42,554 nt of DNA from Acidocella facilis ATCC 35904 (GCF_000687875.1 NZ_JHYG01000016.1:1-42554), one strand, 5' to 3'. Numbered from the stretch's first letter, positions 25,132-34,008 are shown. Notes: generated from the sequence alone by a model not told the origin. Translations and numbers: made by a program.

Positions 25132-26534
25132 TGCGCCGTGTCCTTCCTCCCGCCTCCATCAGCGGGCGGCTCGCATTGCTCTACACGCTGGGGGCGCTCC
25201 TCGCGGTGGGGCTGTTCGCGTTGCTGGCAAACTGGAAGCTGGAGGCGAATTTCACTGTCGCGCATCGGGATTTTCTCCAGGCCAAGGCGGCGGAGTTTCA
25301 GGATGATCTGAATGATGGCGGCGGCCAGCCAGACCGGCTCATCAATGAGATCTTGAAGGAAACCGACGGCGCGCGCCTGCGTTCCTATGAAGCCAGGGTG
25401 CTGGTGGCGGGCAAGCAGGCAGGCGAAACGCCAGGCATGGCCGCCTTGCTGCCCGCGCGCTTATTTCCCGCCGAGCGTGGCGTGCAGGCTCTAACCCTCA
25501 TCCGCGACCAAACCGGCAACAGCTCCTGGCTGCTGACCAGCCTGCCCCTGCAAGGGCCACAGAATGTCAGCCTTCAAATCGGACTGGATATCACGCGGGA
25601 TGAAGCCCTGCTGACTGATTTTCACCGCGCGCTGGCCGTGTTCTTCCTGCTGATGGTGCCGCTTTTGCTGGGAGCCGGACGGCTGGCCGCCACCCATGCC
25701 CTGGCGCCGCTGACGCGCATCGCCAAGGTGGCGCAGAGCATTACCCCCGCCCAGCTGTCCCGGCGCATTCCGCAGGACCCGCCCTGGCCGCGCGAGCTGA
25801 CCGGGCTGGTGCAGGTGTTCAACCAGATGCTGGATAATCTCGAATCCAGTTTCGAGCGTCTCTCCCGTTTCTCGGCGGATATCGCGCATGAGCTGCGCAC
25901 CCCGCTTTCCAATCTCACCGGGAGTCTGGAGGTCTGCCTCATCCGCCCCCGTGACGAGGCGGAATACCGGGCCGCCATCGCTTCCGCGATCGAGGACGCG
26001 CAGCGCCTCACCGGGCTGATCGAGAATTTGCTGTTTCTGGCCCGGGTGGAGAACCCCAGACACGCGTTGCGCCTTGAGCGTTGCGAGGCCAGTGAAATCT
26101 GCGCCTGGGTGGCGGCGCACTATGAGGCTCAGTCTCGCCCCAAGGATTTGCGCCTGCGCATCGCAGGTGCGGCCACGTTCTACGCGGATACGCTGCTGCT
26201 CCGCCAGGCGTTGGGCAATGTGTTGGCCAATGCCGTGCGCCATGCGCCACCGGGCTCGGAGATCGTTCTGGCCATTTCGGGCAGCCCGGCCAGCGGCGTG
26301 GACATCTCTGTTTCCGACCAGGGGCCGGGTATCGCGCCAGAGCATCTGCCCCGGCTGTTCGACCGCTTCTACCAGACCGACCCGGCGCGCGGCCACAAGG
26401 CAGCGCAAGGCTCAGGGCTGGGGCTGTCTATCGTGCGTTCGATCATGGAGCTGCATGGCGGGCGGGTGACGATCGAGAGCGTGCCAGGGCAGGGAACATG
26501 CGTGAGCTTGCAGTTTCCGTCCATGGAGGCGTGA
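25128..26534 (+). CDS. Heavy-metal-type sensor histidine kinase (CusS-like)
   Basis: This inner-membrane kinase of 468 residues has helix 1 at residues 14-35, a periplasmic sensor region of about 130 residues (no histidine- or cysteine-rich metal site is obvious), helix 2 at 167-187, a HAMP segment from about 190, the phosphoacceptor His254 in FSADIAHELRTPLSNLTGSL, and the ATPase with N-box ALGNVLANAVRHAP, G1 SDQGPGIAPEHLPRLFDRFY and G2 GSGLGLSIVRSIME. The FSADIAHELRTPL pattern is typical of CusS-type kinases. The periplasmic part would sense the pump substrate. Translationally coupled to the regulator. Confidence 0.92.
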   Translation: MMRRVLPPASISGRLALLYTLGALLAVGLFALLANWKLEANFTVAHRDFLQAKAAEFQDDLNDGGGQPDRLINEILKETDGARLRSYEARVLVAGKQAGETPGMAALLPARLFPAERGVQALTLIRDQTGNSSWLLTSLPLQGPQNVSLQIGLDITRDEALLTDFHRALAVFFLLMVPLLLGAGRLAATHALAPLTRIAKVAQSITPAQLSRRIPQDPPWPRELTGLVQVFNQMLDNLESSFERLSRFSADIAHELRTPLSNLTGSLEVCLIRPRDEAEYRAAIASAIEDAQRLTGLIENLLFLARVENPRHALRLERCEASEICAWVAAHYEAQSRPKDLRLRIAGAATFYADTLLLRQALGNVLANAVRHAPPGSEIVLAISGSPASGVDISVSDQGPGIAPEHLPRLFDRFYQTDPARGHKAAQGSGLGLSIVRSIMELHGGRVTIESVPGQGTCVSLQFPSMEA

Positions 26535-26597
26535 AAATGATAAAATTATCATCGAAATGGCGCCGTTTCGTCCAGAGGGCGCGCTTATCAAGGCCTG

Positions 26598-27572
26598 ATG
26601 ATTCGACGCTTACGATCCGCGCCGCTCGGCCTTGTCCTGACGCTGCTGGCGCTTACCGCCCAGGCACCTGGGGGCTGGGTGACAGTACGGACCAGCCAAT
26701 TCGCCCCGGTTCTTTCCGGTTTCGCCAGCGTGCAACCGGGCGCGCCGGTCCCCATTACCGCCCTGCAAGCCGGCGTGCTCACCAGCCTCGCCGTGGTGCC
26801 GGGCGAAAGTGTGCGTCCTGGCCAGCCCATAGGCCTGCTTGGCGGGGCGCAGCTCGCCGCGGCACTGGCTACAGCGCAAGGGGCCAGCAACGCCGCCAAT
26901 GCCGCCTTGGCGGCAGAACAGGGTAAGTTCGCGGACCATCTCGGGACGAGAGCCGCGGTGGCGCAGGCACGCGCGGCGGCGGTTTCAGCGCGGGCCAGCC
27001 TCCTGGCGTTGCGCGCCGCATCCCGCCTGCAAAGCCCGGTGGCCGGGCAGGTGCAAAGCCTCGCGGTTGGGCCAGGCGCCGCCCTGGCGCCGGGGCAGGA
27101 AGTGGCCGTGATACAACCCGCCGCCGGCGCATGGGTGAAGGCGGTGCTGTATGGCGCGCAGGCGGAAACGCTTGCCCCCGGTATGGCGGCCCGGTTCACG
27201 CCCGCCGATGGCGCGCCGGCTATGCCGATCACGCTGCGCGGGGTGCAAGCCACGCAGTCCGATGGCGGGCTGGTCCTTGCTTTCGCGGGCCACGGCCTTC
27301 AGCCCGGCGAATCCGGCGCGGTCAGTCTTTCCTTGCCGCCCCGCCCTGTCCTGCTGGTCCCCAGCGAAGCGCTGGTGCTGGATAACGGGCGCTGGTGGGT
27401 GATGCTGCATGACGCACAGGGCGACCACGCCGCCCCGGTCGTGCCGGGCGCAACGCAAGGCCCTGAAACGCCTATTCTCTCCGGCCTCAAGGCCGGGGAT
27501 CAGGTCATCGTCCAGGATGCCGCCTTGCTGTATCATCGCGGCATCGCTGGCCTTTACCAGCCGCCGGATTAA
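26598..27572 (+). CDS. RND efflux periplasmic adaptor (HlyD/MFP family)
   Basis: This 324-residue membrane-fusion protein links an inner-membrane pump to an outer-membrane channel. The N-terminus is a signal or anchor (LGLVLTLLALTAQAPGG). Two lipoyl half-motifs are seen, VLTSLAVVPGESVRPGQPIGLL and VAGQVQSLAVGPGAALAPGQEV, around a short alanine-rich helical hairpin (AAALATAQGASNAANAAL...). The beta-barrel and proximal domains follow, with VPSEALVLDNGRWWVML. The protein is small for the family and its hairpin is short. The start ATG 26598 has only AAGG upstream. It ends four bases before the pump gene, so both are in one operon, 64 bp behind the kinase. Confidence 0.85.
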   Translation: MIRRLRSAPLGLVLTLLALTAQAPGGWVTVRTSQFAPVLSGFASVQPGAPVPITALQAGVLTSLAVVPGESVRPGQPIGLLGGAQLAAALATAQGASNAANAALAAEQGKFADHLGTRAAVAQARAAAVSARASLLALRAASRLQSPVAGQVQSLAVGPGAALAPGQEVAVIQPAAGAWVKAVLYGAQAETLAPGMAARFTPADGAPAMPITLRGVQATQSDGGLVLAFAGHGLQPGESGAVSLSLPPRPVLLVPSEALVLDNGRWWVMLHDAQGDHAAPVVPGATQGPETPILSGLKAGDQVIVQDAALLYHRGIAGLYQPPD

Positions 27573-27576
27573 CGCC

Positions 27577-30500
27577 ATGCCCGCCGCTTTACGCCGCCTG
27601 CTGGGTCGCCCGGCTCTGTGGCTGATGATCTATGCCGCCTTGCTCGGCTACGGGCTGTTCGCCCAGTTCAATATCCCCGAAGAGGTGCTGCCCGCCTTCA
27701 ACTATCCCGAGATCAGCGTGACGGCGCATCTGCCCGGCACCACCGCCACGGATATGGAGGCGATGGTTGCCACCCCGCTGGAAGGTGTGTTGCTCGGCTT
27801 ACCTGGTGTCTCGAATGTCCGCAGCACCATCAGCGACGGGCTGGTGGAGACCGATCTGCGTTTTGCCGCCACCACCAACGCCCAGGCGGATTTGCAGGCG
27901 GTGAACGGCGCCATCGAGCGGGCCCAGACCAGCCTGCCGCCGGGCGTGCAGCCGTTCACGCAGATCATGGGCAATGCCATCAATGAGGTGGCGGATTATG
28001 CGGTTCGCATTGCCCCCGGCATATCACAGGCGCGGGCGGCCCGCGCGGTGGCGATGCAATTGGTCCCGGCCTTGCGCGCCGTGCCGGGGGTGCAGCTCGT
28101 CACCTCCGCCGGGCTCGGCGGCGAGGCGCTATGGGTACAACCCAACCTCACCGCCATGGAACAGGCCGGGGTCTCCGTGCAGGCCTTGCAACAGGCGCTG
28201 GCTGGGCAGACCATGCTGGTGCCGGGCGGCACGCTCAGCCTTGGCCATGTCGACTCCCTCATCACTTTCGGCAATGCGCCGAGCGCTGCAAAACTGGCGC
28301 AAACGCCGGTGATGGGGCCGCACGGCCCGATTCCGCTGGGCGCGCTGGCGCGCGTCCTGCACAGCACGGAACCGGTGCATCAGCGCGAATTGCTGGATGG
28401 AACCCCCGCGATTGCGCTTGTTGTGTTCAAGCAGCAGGGCGCCTCCACCTTACCGGTGGCGCGAGCCCTCGCGCGGGCGATCAAATCCGTGACTCTGCCG
28501 GACGGCGTTTCCGTGCTGCGGATTTACGACCAGGGCCATCTGGTGCGGGCCACGAGCGATGATTTGCGCCGCAATCTGCTCATTGGCGGCGTGCTGGCCA
28601 TTGCCGGGCTGCTCGCGGTGCTGGGGGCAGGCAGCGGGGCTTGGTTGCTGGCCTTGTCTCTGCCGACATCGCTGCTGCTGGGCATCGCCGGGCTGTACGC
28701 CACCGGGCAGAGCCTCAACCTGCTCACCTTCGGCGCCATCATCGTGGCGCTCGGGCTGGTGGCGGATGATTCCATCATCGTGCTGGAGAGCATTTTCCAC
28801 CGCTGGGAAGCGGGCGACGCAACCTGGCCTGGCATCTGGCGCGGCTTAAGGGAGATCATGGCGCCTGACATGATCGGCACGCTTACCACCGCGCTGGTGT
28901 TCGTGCCGCTGCTCTTTACCGGCGGGCTGGCGGGGCTGTTCTGCGTCCCCTTCGCGCTGGCCATGATTTTCGCGCTCGGCGCCTCGCTGCTGGTGTCGCT
29001 GACGCTGATTCCGCTGGGGTTGGGGCTGCTGCCGCGCCATGCCGTGCGCCCGCCGCGCGCGGCAAATGTGCTGCTCACCCGGCTGATGGGCTGGAACCGC
29101 CGCCTGTTCCGCCTCGCCTTGGCCTACCCGAAACGCGTCGTGCTGGCCTGCGTGGCGCTGCTGCTGGCGAGCCTCGGCGCGATGAGCCTGGTCTCGGTAA
29201 ATGTGCTGCCCTTGCCGAATGAGGGTGTACTGCTGGAATCCTTTACCCTCGCCCCCGGCACCTCGCTTGCGGATTCGGACGCGGTGATGCGCCGTCTCTC
29301 CGCCCGGCTGGCGAAAGACAAGGCGGTTGAGCACGTGCTGGCACGCATCGGCTCGGCGGCGGGCTCCACCTATACCGAACCTGCCTATGCCGGGGAGATC
29401 ACCATCCGGCTCAAGCCAGGTGCGGGTGGTGCCAGCCTGGATGCCATCGCCAACCGCGTGCAGGCGGAAACGCAATTCCCCTCGCTGCAAACCGGCATTG
29501 ACACGCCCACCATCGAACGGCTGGGCGAGAGCCTGAACGGCCTGCCGCAGCCCTTCGCCCTGGATTTATACGGCGATGATCTTTCCCAGATGTCCGCTAC
29601 CGCCCAGGCCATCGCCCAGCGCCTTGGCCGCGTGCCGGGGCTGAGCGATCTGTTCAACGACCAGGGCTATCCCGAAACGCAGTTGCGCATTACCCCACGC
29701 CCGGCGGCGCTCGCCGCGGCCGGGATGACGCCCTCGGTGTTGAGCGGTGAGGTCTCCGCCCTGATGGCGGGACAAGTGGTGACGGAACTGCCGGATGGCG
29801 CCGCGCCACTGCCGCTTTATCTGCGCCTGCCAGATCCGCGCCTGCTCTCCCAGCAAGGGCTCGCGGCATTGCCGGTGGGGCCAAACAGCGCCACGCCCCT
29901 GGGCGCGCTGGCGGATATCTCCCTCACCACCAGCCCCAACCAGTTCATGCATATTGATGGCGCACGGGCGCTGGAAATTCTCGCCACCCCCACCACAGCG
30001 CCCAATATCGCCATCGCCCAGGCGCGGCGCGCCTTGGCCGGGCTGAAGCTGCCGCCGGGCGAGCGGATCGTTTTCGGTGGGCTGTACCCGATGCTGGAGC
30101 GCGCTGCTTTGGGGGTGGGCATAGCCGCCATCGCCGCCATCGCGGCTTTGGCCTGGGTGCTGTTTCTGCGCTTCTCTGGCCGGCGCGTACCGTTGCTGCT
30201 GTTGGCGCAGATTCCGCTGGCGATGACCGGCGGCGGGTTGGCCCTGGCGGCGAGCGGGCTGGGGCTGAACGGCATCGGGTTGATCGGCTTCCTGGCCTTG
30301 GCGGGGGTGAGTCTGAATCACGGCGTCGTGCTGCTGGACCGCGCCCAGCGCAACGAGGCGGCGGGAATGAGCCCGGAGGAGGCCGTGGACGAGGCGCTGA
30401 ACGTGCGGTTCCGCCCCATCTTCCTCACCACCGCTGTTGCGATCCTGGGCATGCTGCCCACCGCTTTGGGCTTTGGCACAGGCGCCGCGCCTGAGCAGGG

Positions 30501-30606
30501 GCTGGCGGTGGTCATCGGCGGCGGCATTCTCTGGAGCGCGCTGCTCTGCACCAACCTGCTGCCGGCGCTGTATCTCACCGGGCGCAAGCCGAAGCGGCAA
30601 GCATGA
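27577..30606 (+). CDS. RND-family efflux permease (AcrB/CusA superfamily)
   Basis: This is a proton-driven trimeric pump of 1009 residues. Helix 1 (ALWLMIYAALLGYGLFAQFNIPEE) is followed by the first porter loop with FNYPEISVTAHLPGTTATDME. The helix 4 acidic pair Asp397-Asp398 lies in ALGLVADDSIIVLESIFHRW, and the mirror-image second half has GLIGFLALAGVSLNHGVVLLDRA and FRPIFLTTAVAILGMLPTALGFG. The helix 4 motif is the HAE (drug or hydrophobe) type rather than the DGAVVMVEN type of CusA/CzcA, although the regulators look metal-type. No outer-membrane factor is encoded nearby, so it must borrow a TolC-like channel. Start ATG 27577; longer upstream frames lie in the adaptor gene. A strong terminator follows. 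Confidence 0.9.
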   Translation: MPAALRRLLGRPALWLMIYAALLGYGLFAQFNIPEEVLPAFNYPEISVTAHLPGTTATDMEAMVATPLEGVLLGLPGVSNVRSTISDGLVETDLRFAATTNAQADLQAVNGAIERAQTSLPPGVQPFTQIMGNAINEVADYAVRIAPGISQARAARAVAMQLVPALRAVPGVQLVTSAGLGGEALWVQPNLTAMEQAGVSVQALQQALAGQTMLVPGGTLSLGHVDSLITFGNAPSAAKLAQTPVMGPHGPIPLGALARVLHSTEPVHQRELLDGTPAIALVVFKQQGASTLPVARALARAIKSVTLPDGVSVLRIYDQGHLVRATSDDLRRNLLIGGVLAIAGLLAVLGAGSGAWLLALSLPTSLLLGIAGLYATGQSLNLLTFGAIIVALGLVADDSIIVLESIFHRWEAGDATWPGIWRGLREIMAPDMIGTLTTALVFVPLLFTGGLAGLFCVPFALAMIFALGASLLVSLTLIPLGLGLLPRHAVRPPRAANVLLTRLMGWNRRLFRLALAYPKRVVLACVALLLASLGAMSLVSVNVLPLPNEGVLLESFTLAPGTSLADSDAVMRRLSARLAKDKAVEHVLARIGSAAGSTYTEPAYAGEITIRLKPGAGGASLDAIANRVQAETQFPSLQTGIDTPTIERLGESLNGLPQPFALDLYGDDLSQMSATAQAIAQRLGRVPGLSDLFNDQGYPETQLRITPRPAALAAAGMTPSVLSGEVSALMAGQVVTELPDGAAPLPLYLRLPDPRLLSQQGLAALPVGPNSATPLGALADISLTTSPNQFMHIDGARALEILATPTTAPNIAIAQARRALAGLKLPPGERIVFGGLYPMLERAALGVGIAAIAAIAALAWVLFLRFSGRRVPLLLLAQIPLAMTGGGLALAASGLGLNGIGLIGFLALAGVSLNHGVVLLDRAQRNEAAGMSPEEAVDEALNVRFRPIFLTTAVAILGMLPTALGFGTGAAPEQGLAVVIGGGILWSALLCTNLLPALYLTGRKPKRQA

Positions 30607-30641
30607 AGCAAAGAGCTTGATATTCTCACGACGGCGACTGG

Positions 30642-30675
30642 GCCGCGCATTGAGCAAGATCAATGCGCGGCTTTT
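30642..30675 (+). terminator. Rho-independent terminator after the RND pump
   Basis: GCCGCGCATTGA at 30642-30653 pairs perfectly with TCAATGCGCGGC at 30660-30671 around a GCAAGA loop, and TTTT follows. It begins 36 bp after the pump's stop codon and separates the pump operon from the SHOCT gene. Confidence 0.92.
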
Positions 30676-30729
30676 AGGCGCGCGATATAGAACTCACGCT
30701 CTGAATCCTTCAAAAGATGGGACCCAAAC

Positions 30730-31161
30730 ATGTCTGGTTTCTTTCGGAAAGCGAGCGCCACAGTCTTGGCATTCACCATCACCGCGCCCATCGCGTGGGC
30801 TGATTCTCCAGCCGCGAATATGGCGGCCGACGCCAATGCCGCCTTCCAAGGGCAAGGCTGTAACGGCTACGGGCCAGGGCCTTGGATGATGGGCAGATGG
30901 GGCGGTGGTGTGCCGATGATGGGCTATGGCGGTTGGGGCGGCGGCGGATGGCTCATGATGATCTTTGCCGCTGTTCTGATCGCGGCACTTCTATTGTTCA
31001 TCTTCCGGGCACTCACCTGGACGGCGCATGCACCGCATCAGCAAATGCGCTCCACCGGCGGCGGGGGGCCGGGCCTGCACGCGCTCGATGAGCGTTACGC
31101 GCGCGACGAAATCAAGCGCGAAGAATATCTGCAGAAAAAGCGCGATATTCTGGGCAACTGA
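30730..31161 (+). CDS. SHOCT-domain membrane protein
   Basis: This is a small membrane protein of 143 residues. It has an N-terminal signal peptide (ATVLAFTITAPIAWA), a segment rich in glycine, tryptophan and methionine (PGPWMMGRWGGGVPMMGYGG), one transmembrane helix (LMMIFAAVLIAALLLFIFRAL) and a C-terminal SHOCT domain (HALDERYARDEIKREEYLQKKRDIL), a short helical motif found at protein C-termini. Function is unknown; such proteins often lie near metal or stress genes. The methionine-rich stretch could face the periplasm and bind soft metals (inference). It is separated from the RND operon by a terminator, so it is transcribed on its own. Confidence 0.85.
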   Translation: MSGFFRKASATVLAFTITAPIAWADSPAANMAADANAAFQGQGCNGYGPGPWMMGRWGGGVPMMGYGGWGGGGWLMMIFAAVLIAALLLFIFRALTWTAHAPHQQMRSTGGGGPGLHALDERYARDEIKREEYLQKKRDILGN

Positions 31162-31295
31162 CCGCCTCAAGGCCACGGCTGATGAGACCGATAAGCATCA
31201 TACCTGAATTTTTTCTGAAAGTGTGGGGTAGGGAGACGTCGGAACTGATTCGCGAAGGAATGACCAACGTCTCCCCGGTGTCGGACAGATACCAA

Positions 31296-31319
31296 AACGC
31301 CCCGGCGAAGCGGGGCGTT
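31296..31319 (-). terminator. Terminator of the iron-uptake operon
   Basis: AACGCCCCG at 31296-31304 pairs perfectly with CGGGGCGTT at 31311-31319 around a six-base loop. Only the minus-strand reading is followed by a T-run (TTTTGGT), so it ends the minus-strand operon whose last gene stops at 31328. Confidence 0.88.
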
Positions 31320-31327
31320 GGGTCTGA

Positions 31328-31840
31328 TCAGCCTTTGGCCGGATAGGTAAAGTTGAAGCTTTCCGTGAAAGGTTTCCACCAGGGCGGAATCCCGGTCGCG
31401 GCGTCCGTATGGCGGTAATATCCGTTCACTGAGGGCGGCTCGAAGCTGTAGAGAACGTGATATGTTCCCCGGCCGTCCATTGCCAGGCTATCCGCATAAT
31501 GCGGCCCGTCATCGGCGGACATCGGCAGAAGCACACCCTTATGGCTCCAATTCGTTCCCTCCTTTGTGAGCGTGTAGCTTATCTTGACGTAGGGGATCCA
31601 AGCTTGATCAGCGTAACCCCAGCGATTATTCGCGGTGGCGTGCAGATCCACTTCCAGATGAATCGTATCCGGCCCCATCGGCATGTCGGGTGGCATCGGG
31701 TCCATCTTCACGCCGAGCAGATAGGATGAAACGATTTCCATATCGTCCTGGTGGTCAGGACCGCCGATATAATATTCCTTGGCGTGGGCAGCCATGGCGA
31801 CGAGACTGAACAGCGAGACGAGTGGGATAAGCTTACGCAT
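31328..31840 (-). CDS. P19/Tpd-family periplasmic iron-transport protein
   Basis: This 170-residue periplasmic protein has a 20-residue signal peptide (LIPLVSLFSLVAMAAHA, then KEYYIGG). The Tp34/P19 fold shows YYIGGPDHQDDMEIVSSYL with the acidic and methionine ligands of the dinuclear Cu/Fe site, DTIHLEVDLHAT with a histidine, VKISYTLTKEG and the late DGRGTYHVLYSFEPPS. P19-type proteins bind copper and iron and work with FTR1 permeases to import ferrous iron at acidic pH. It overlaps the permease gene by eight bases (ATGCGTAA at 31833-31840). The order cupredoxin, FTR1, P19 is that of a FetMP/EfeU-like operon. Confidence 0.88.
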   Translation of the reverse strand: MRKLIPLVSLFSLVAMAAHAKEYYIGGPDHQDDMEIVSSYLLGVKMDPMPPDMPMGPDTIHLEVDLHATANNRWGYADQAWIPYVKISYTLTKEGTNWSHKGVLLPMSADDGPHYADSLAMDGRGTYHVLYSFEPPSVNGYYRHTDAATGIPPWWKPFTESFNFTYPAKG

Positions 31841-32669
31841 GATTCAAATTTCCTGCAGAAGAATGTTTTGATTTTGAAGGCCGGTGAGACAGCCAGAGCA
31901 GCACGCAAAGCGTAACAATCCAGGCCAGCAGCTGTATCCCCATCGGTCTGTCTGAATACCCAAGAAGGGCCTGGGCAGCCTTGCCGGCAATGGAGCCTGT
32001 GGAGAGCAGCCGGGAACTGTTCCACAGCTGATAGCCCAATGCCGGAATATAATCGTCATTGGCCAAGAGGGCGGCGGCCTGCCCCGCCATCCCCGCGGCG
32101 AGCAGGGAAATCAGCGTGGAGGTGACACCGAACAGATGCCGCAACGGGATGGCCAGCAGCCCCCGGTAAAGCGTCCAGGACACCGCCCCGCCCGCCAGAA
32201 CGCCCAGAATGCCGCCGCTGATGAGCGACGCGGCACTGAGGTTCGCCGCCGTGGCAATGCCGTACAGAAAGAGCGCCACCTCCGAGCCTTCCCGCAAAAT
32301 CGCGATGGCGATGACCACGGCCATGGCCTTCATGGTGCGCTGTCCAGCCAGCACCTCAGCCCCCATGTCGCGCATCTGCGTGGCCATTTCCCGGCCGTGC
32401 CGGGCCATCCAGGCCGCATGCCAGGCCAGCATCAGCACGGCAAAAATCAGAATCGCCGCGTCGAATACGTCCTGTCCATTGCCGGCGAACATCTGGGTAA
32501 GCTCGCCCAGTAGGGCTGCGAGCAATCCTGCTCCGGCCAGACCGGCGAACAATCCGCCCCAAAGATAGCGTCCCCGGCGCGGCACCCCTGCTGTCGCGGC
32601 CATGACGATGCCAACGATGAGCCCCGCTTCCAAGACCTCACGAAACACAATGATGAAGCTGGCCAGCAT
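31833..32669 (-). CDS. FTR1-family iron permease
   Basis: This inner-membrane iron permease of 278 residues has about seven helices. It carries the two REXXE-type iron motifs of the family: Arg10-Glu14 in IVFREVLEAGLI in helix 1 and Arg126-Glu130 in AIAILREGSEVALFL. It also has the long third-helix WHAAWMARHGREMATQMRDMG. Oxidase-dependent FTR1 proteins take Fe3+ delivered by a periplasmic partner; here the cupredoxin and P19-like proteins would do this. Start ATG 32669 follows the cupredoxin stop directly. The ferrous-iron role is inferred from the operon. Confidence 0.92.
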   Translation of the reverse strand: MLASFIIVFREVLEAGLIVGIVMAATAGVPRRGRYLWGGLFAGLAGAGLLAALLGELTQMFAGNGQDVFDAAILIFAVLMLAWHAAWMARHGREMATQMRDMGAEVLAGQRTMKAMAVVIAIAILREGSEVALFLYGIATAANLSAASLISGGILGVLAGGAVSWTLYRGLLAIPLRHLFGVTSTLISLLAAGMAGQAAALLANDDYIPALGYQLWNSSRLLSTGSIAGKAAQALLGYSDRPMGIQLLAWIVTLCVLLWLSHRPSKSKHSSAGNLNHA

Positions 32670-33008
32670 CTATTTGGCTTCCACAATGCCGTGCGCGGCT
32701 TCAGGGTGGTAATCATCGTAGAATTTGTACCGCCCGGGGCTCAATGGCCCAGCCATCACAGAGATGGTTTGGCCAGGTAGGAGAATTTTCTCGACCCGCA
32801 AATCCGGGCTTTCGAATTCATCCGGCGTGGTATCGTGGCTGGTCACCAGCAATTTAAACCGGCTGCCCGCCGGCACGACGATATGGTCCGGCGTGAAGTG
32901 GTGAGCCTCCAGCACCAAGCTGAGCGGTGCTGCCATGCCGGCCACGGGCAACAGCGATGCTACAACCCCAACGGCCAGACACCTGAAATAAATGGCTTTG
33001 CTTGCCAT
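32670..33008 (-). CDS. Cupredoxin-domain periplasmic protein (FetP/EfeO-N-like)
   Basis: This small periplasmic protein of 112 residues has an N-terminal signal (LAVGVVASLLPVAGMA, then APLS) and one cupredoxin domain: LVLEAHHFTPDHIVVPAGSR, LLVTSHDTTPDEFESPDL and GRYKFYDDYHPEAAHGIVEAK. The His residues in HHFTPDH and HPEAAHG are candidate copper or iron ligands; the Type 1 copper Cys is missing, as in EfeO N-terminal domains. First gene of the operon, directly before FTR1, and downstream of Fur-like boxes. Confidence 0.85.
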   Translation of the reverse strand: MASKAIYFRCLAVGVVASLLPVAGMAAPLSLVLEAHHFTPDHIVVPAGSRFKLLVTSHDTTPDEFESPDLRVEKILLPGQTISVMAGPLSPGRYKFYDDYHPEAAHGIVEAK

Positions 33009-33028
33009 GAGAGCCGCACTCCATCAAT

Positions 33029-33048
33029 TGCAAATAATTATCGATTGC
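33029..33048. promoter_or_regulatory. Fur-like box 1
   Basis: TGCAAATAATTATCGATTGC is a pseudo-palindromic AT-rich site close to the alphaproteobacterial Fur consensus of GCAA..TTGC halves around an AT core. It lies 21 bp upstream of the cupredoxin start, over the likely promoter. Assigned by eye. Confidence 0.5.
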
Positions 33049-33065
33049 TGTAAGAGCTACTTATT

Positions 33066-33084
33066 GAAAACGATTCTCGTTATC
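33066..33084. promoter_or_regulatory. Fur-like box 2
   Basis: GAAAACGATTCTCGTTATC resembles the 19-bp Fur site (GATAATGATTATCATTATC-like). It lies between the cupredoxin gene and the divergent membrane-protein gene at 33123 and could serve both. Assigned by eye. Confidence 0.5.
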
Positions 33085-33122
33085 AAGTGGCTAGAGCAAA
33101 TATTATCCTGGGATAATGCAGT

Positions 33123-33656
33123 ATGACTTTTGGTGTTGAGGTTGCGAACGCGCTCGATCCTTATCGGATTCCGGCCAACTGGCTGGTGGCGTTGTATAAT
33201 CGCGATATCACGGTGGCGCTTCAGCCCTGGCAGTTCTTGATTCGGGCCCTGCATGTGGCGGCGGTTTGCGTGTTTTTTGGCGCCTTATGCATATTGGATC
33301 TGCGTTTGCTGGGTTTTGCGCCCGACCTGCCGGTTCGGCCATTGCTGCGTTTGGTGTTGCCGGTTGTGTACGCGGCATTCGGACTTGCCTTGCTAACCGG
33401 CTTCACATTGTTCTTTTACGATCCTGTTGCGGTTGGCAGCCATGACTGGCTGACGCCGAAGCTGCTATTCATTGCCCTTGGTATTGCGAACGCAATCTGG
33501 TTCAACAGGCGATATCTTTCGCCGCAGCTTGCCTCCAACGACGAAGTCCGGACGGGCCATTGGGCCGTGTTTGTCTCCTTGGCGCTGTGGGGCGCGGCGA
33601 TATTCTGTGCGTGCCTTAATGCTGAACCGCCGCCCCGGCTATATCTGGGAAGCTAG
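33123..33656 (+). CDS. Membrane protein (DUF6644-like), divergent from the iron operon
   Basis: This integral membrane protein of 177 residues has about four helices: FLIRALHVAAVCVFFGALCIL, LLRLVLPVVYAAFGLALLTGF, LLFIALGIANAIWF and HWAVFVSLALWGAAIFCAC. A histidine in the first helix, the LDLRLLG motif and the overall layout resemble uncharacterised DUF6644 proteins. No function is known. It shares the Fur-box intergenic region with the iron operon, so it may be iron-regulated. Start ATG 33123 lies directly after a GGATAATGCAGT stretch without a clear site. Confidence 0.6.
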   Translation: MTFGVEVANALDPYRIPANWLVALYNRDITVALQPWQFLIRALHVAAVCVFFGALCILDLRLLGFAPDLPVRPLLRLVLPVVYAAFGLALLTGFTLFFYDPVAVGSHDWLTPKLLFIALGIANAIWFNRRYLSPQLASNDEVRTGHWAVFVSLALWGAAIFCACLNAEPPPRLYLGS

Positions 33657-34008
33657 CCCACTCAAATCTCTCAAGCGGTGGCGCCTCCGGCAAAGCTGGC
33701 GCGGTTCACTCCCGCGCGGGGCAAGCGCGGGACGGGCAATTTCGGGCAGTAACTCCAATCAGCCGATCTTTGCCGGGCTCTCTCTGGTCGGATCGCGGCG
33801 TCGGCAGGGTTGCTTTCCCCGCCGCCGCGCGCGGGGCTGCTGTGATTCGGCCCTAGCAATTGCCTTTATCCCGTTGAAATAAGGCTTGCATCCCATCCCT
33901 AATCGCCGCAGACTAAATTTGCCGAGGAAGGCTGATGGTGTGAGCCACTCAGCGGGGAGCGCTTGGCAACACGGCCCGCGTCATCAATAAAATTTTCAAC
34001 GGGGCGAG
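33657..34008. other. Gap before the sugar-acid transport operon
   Basis: No gene is supported in these 352 bp. A GC-rich hairpin (CCCGCGC at 33711-33717 with GCGCGGG at 33725-33731) lies 55 bp after the membrane-protein stop, but no T-run follows, so I do not call a terminator. The last 100 bp should hold the promoter of the DUF3311/SSF operon. Confidence 0.4.

Noticed and set aside
33711-33731. GC-rich hairpin after the DUF6644-like gene
   Set aside because: No T-run follows and nothing else supports termination.
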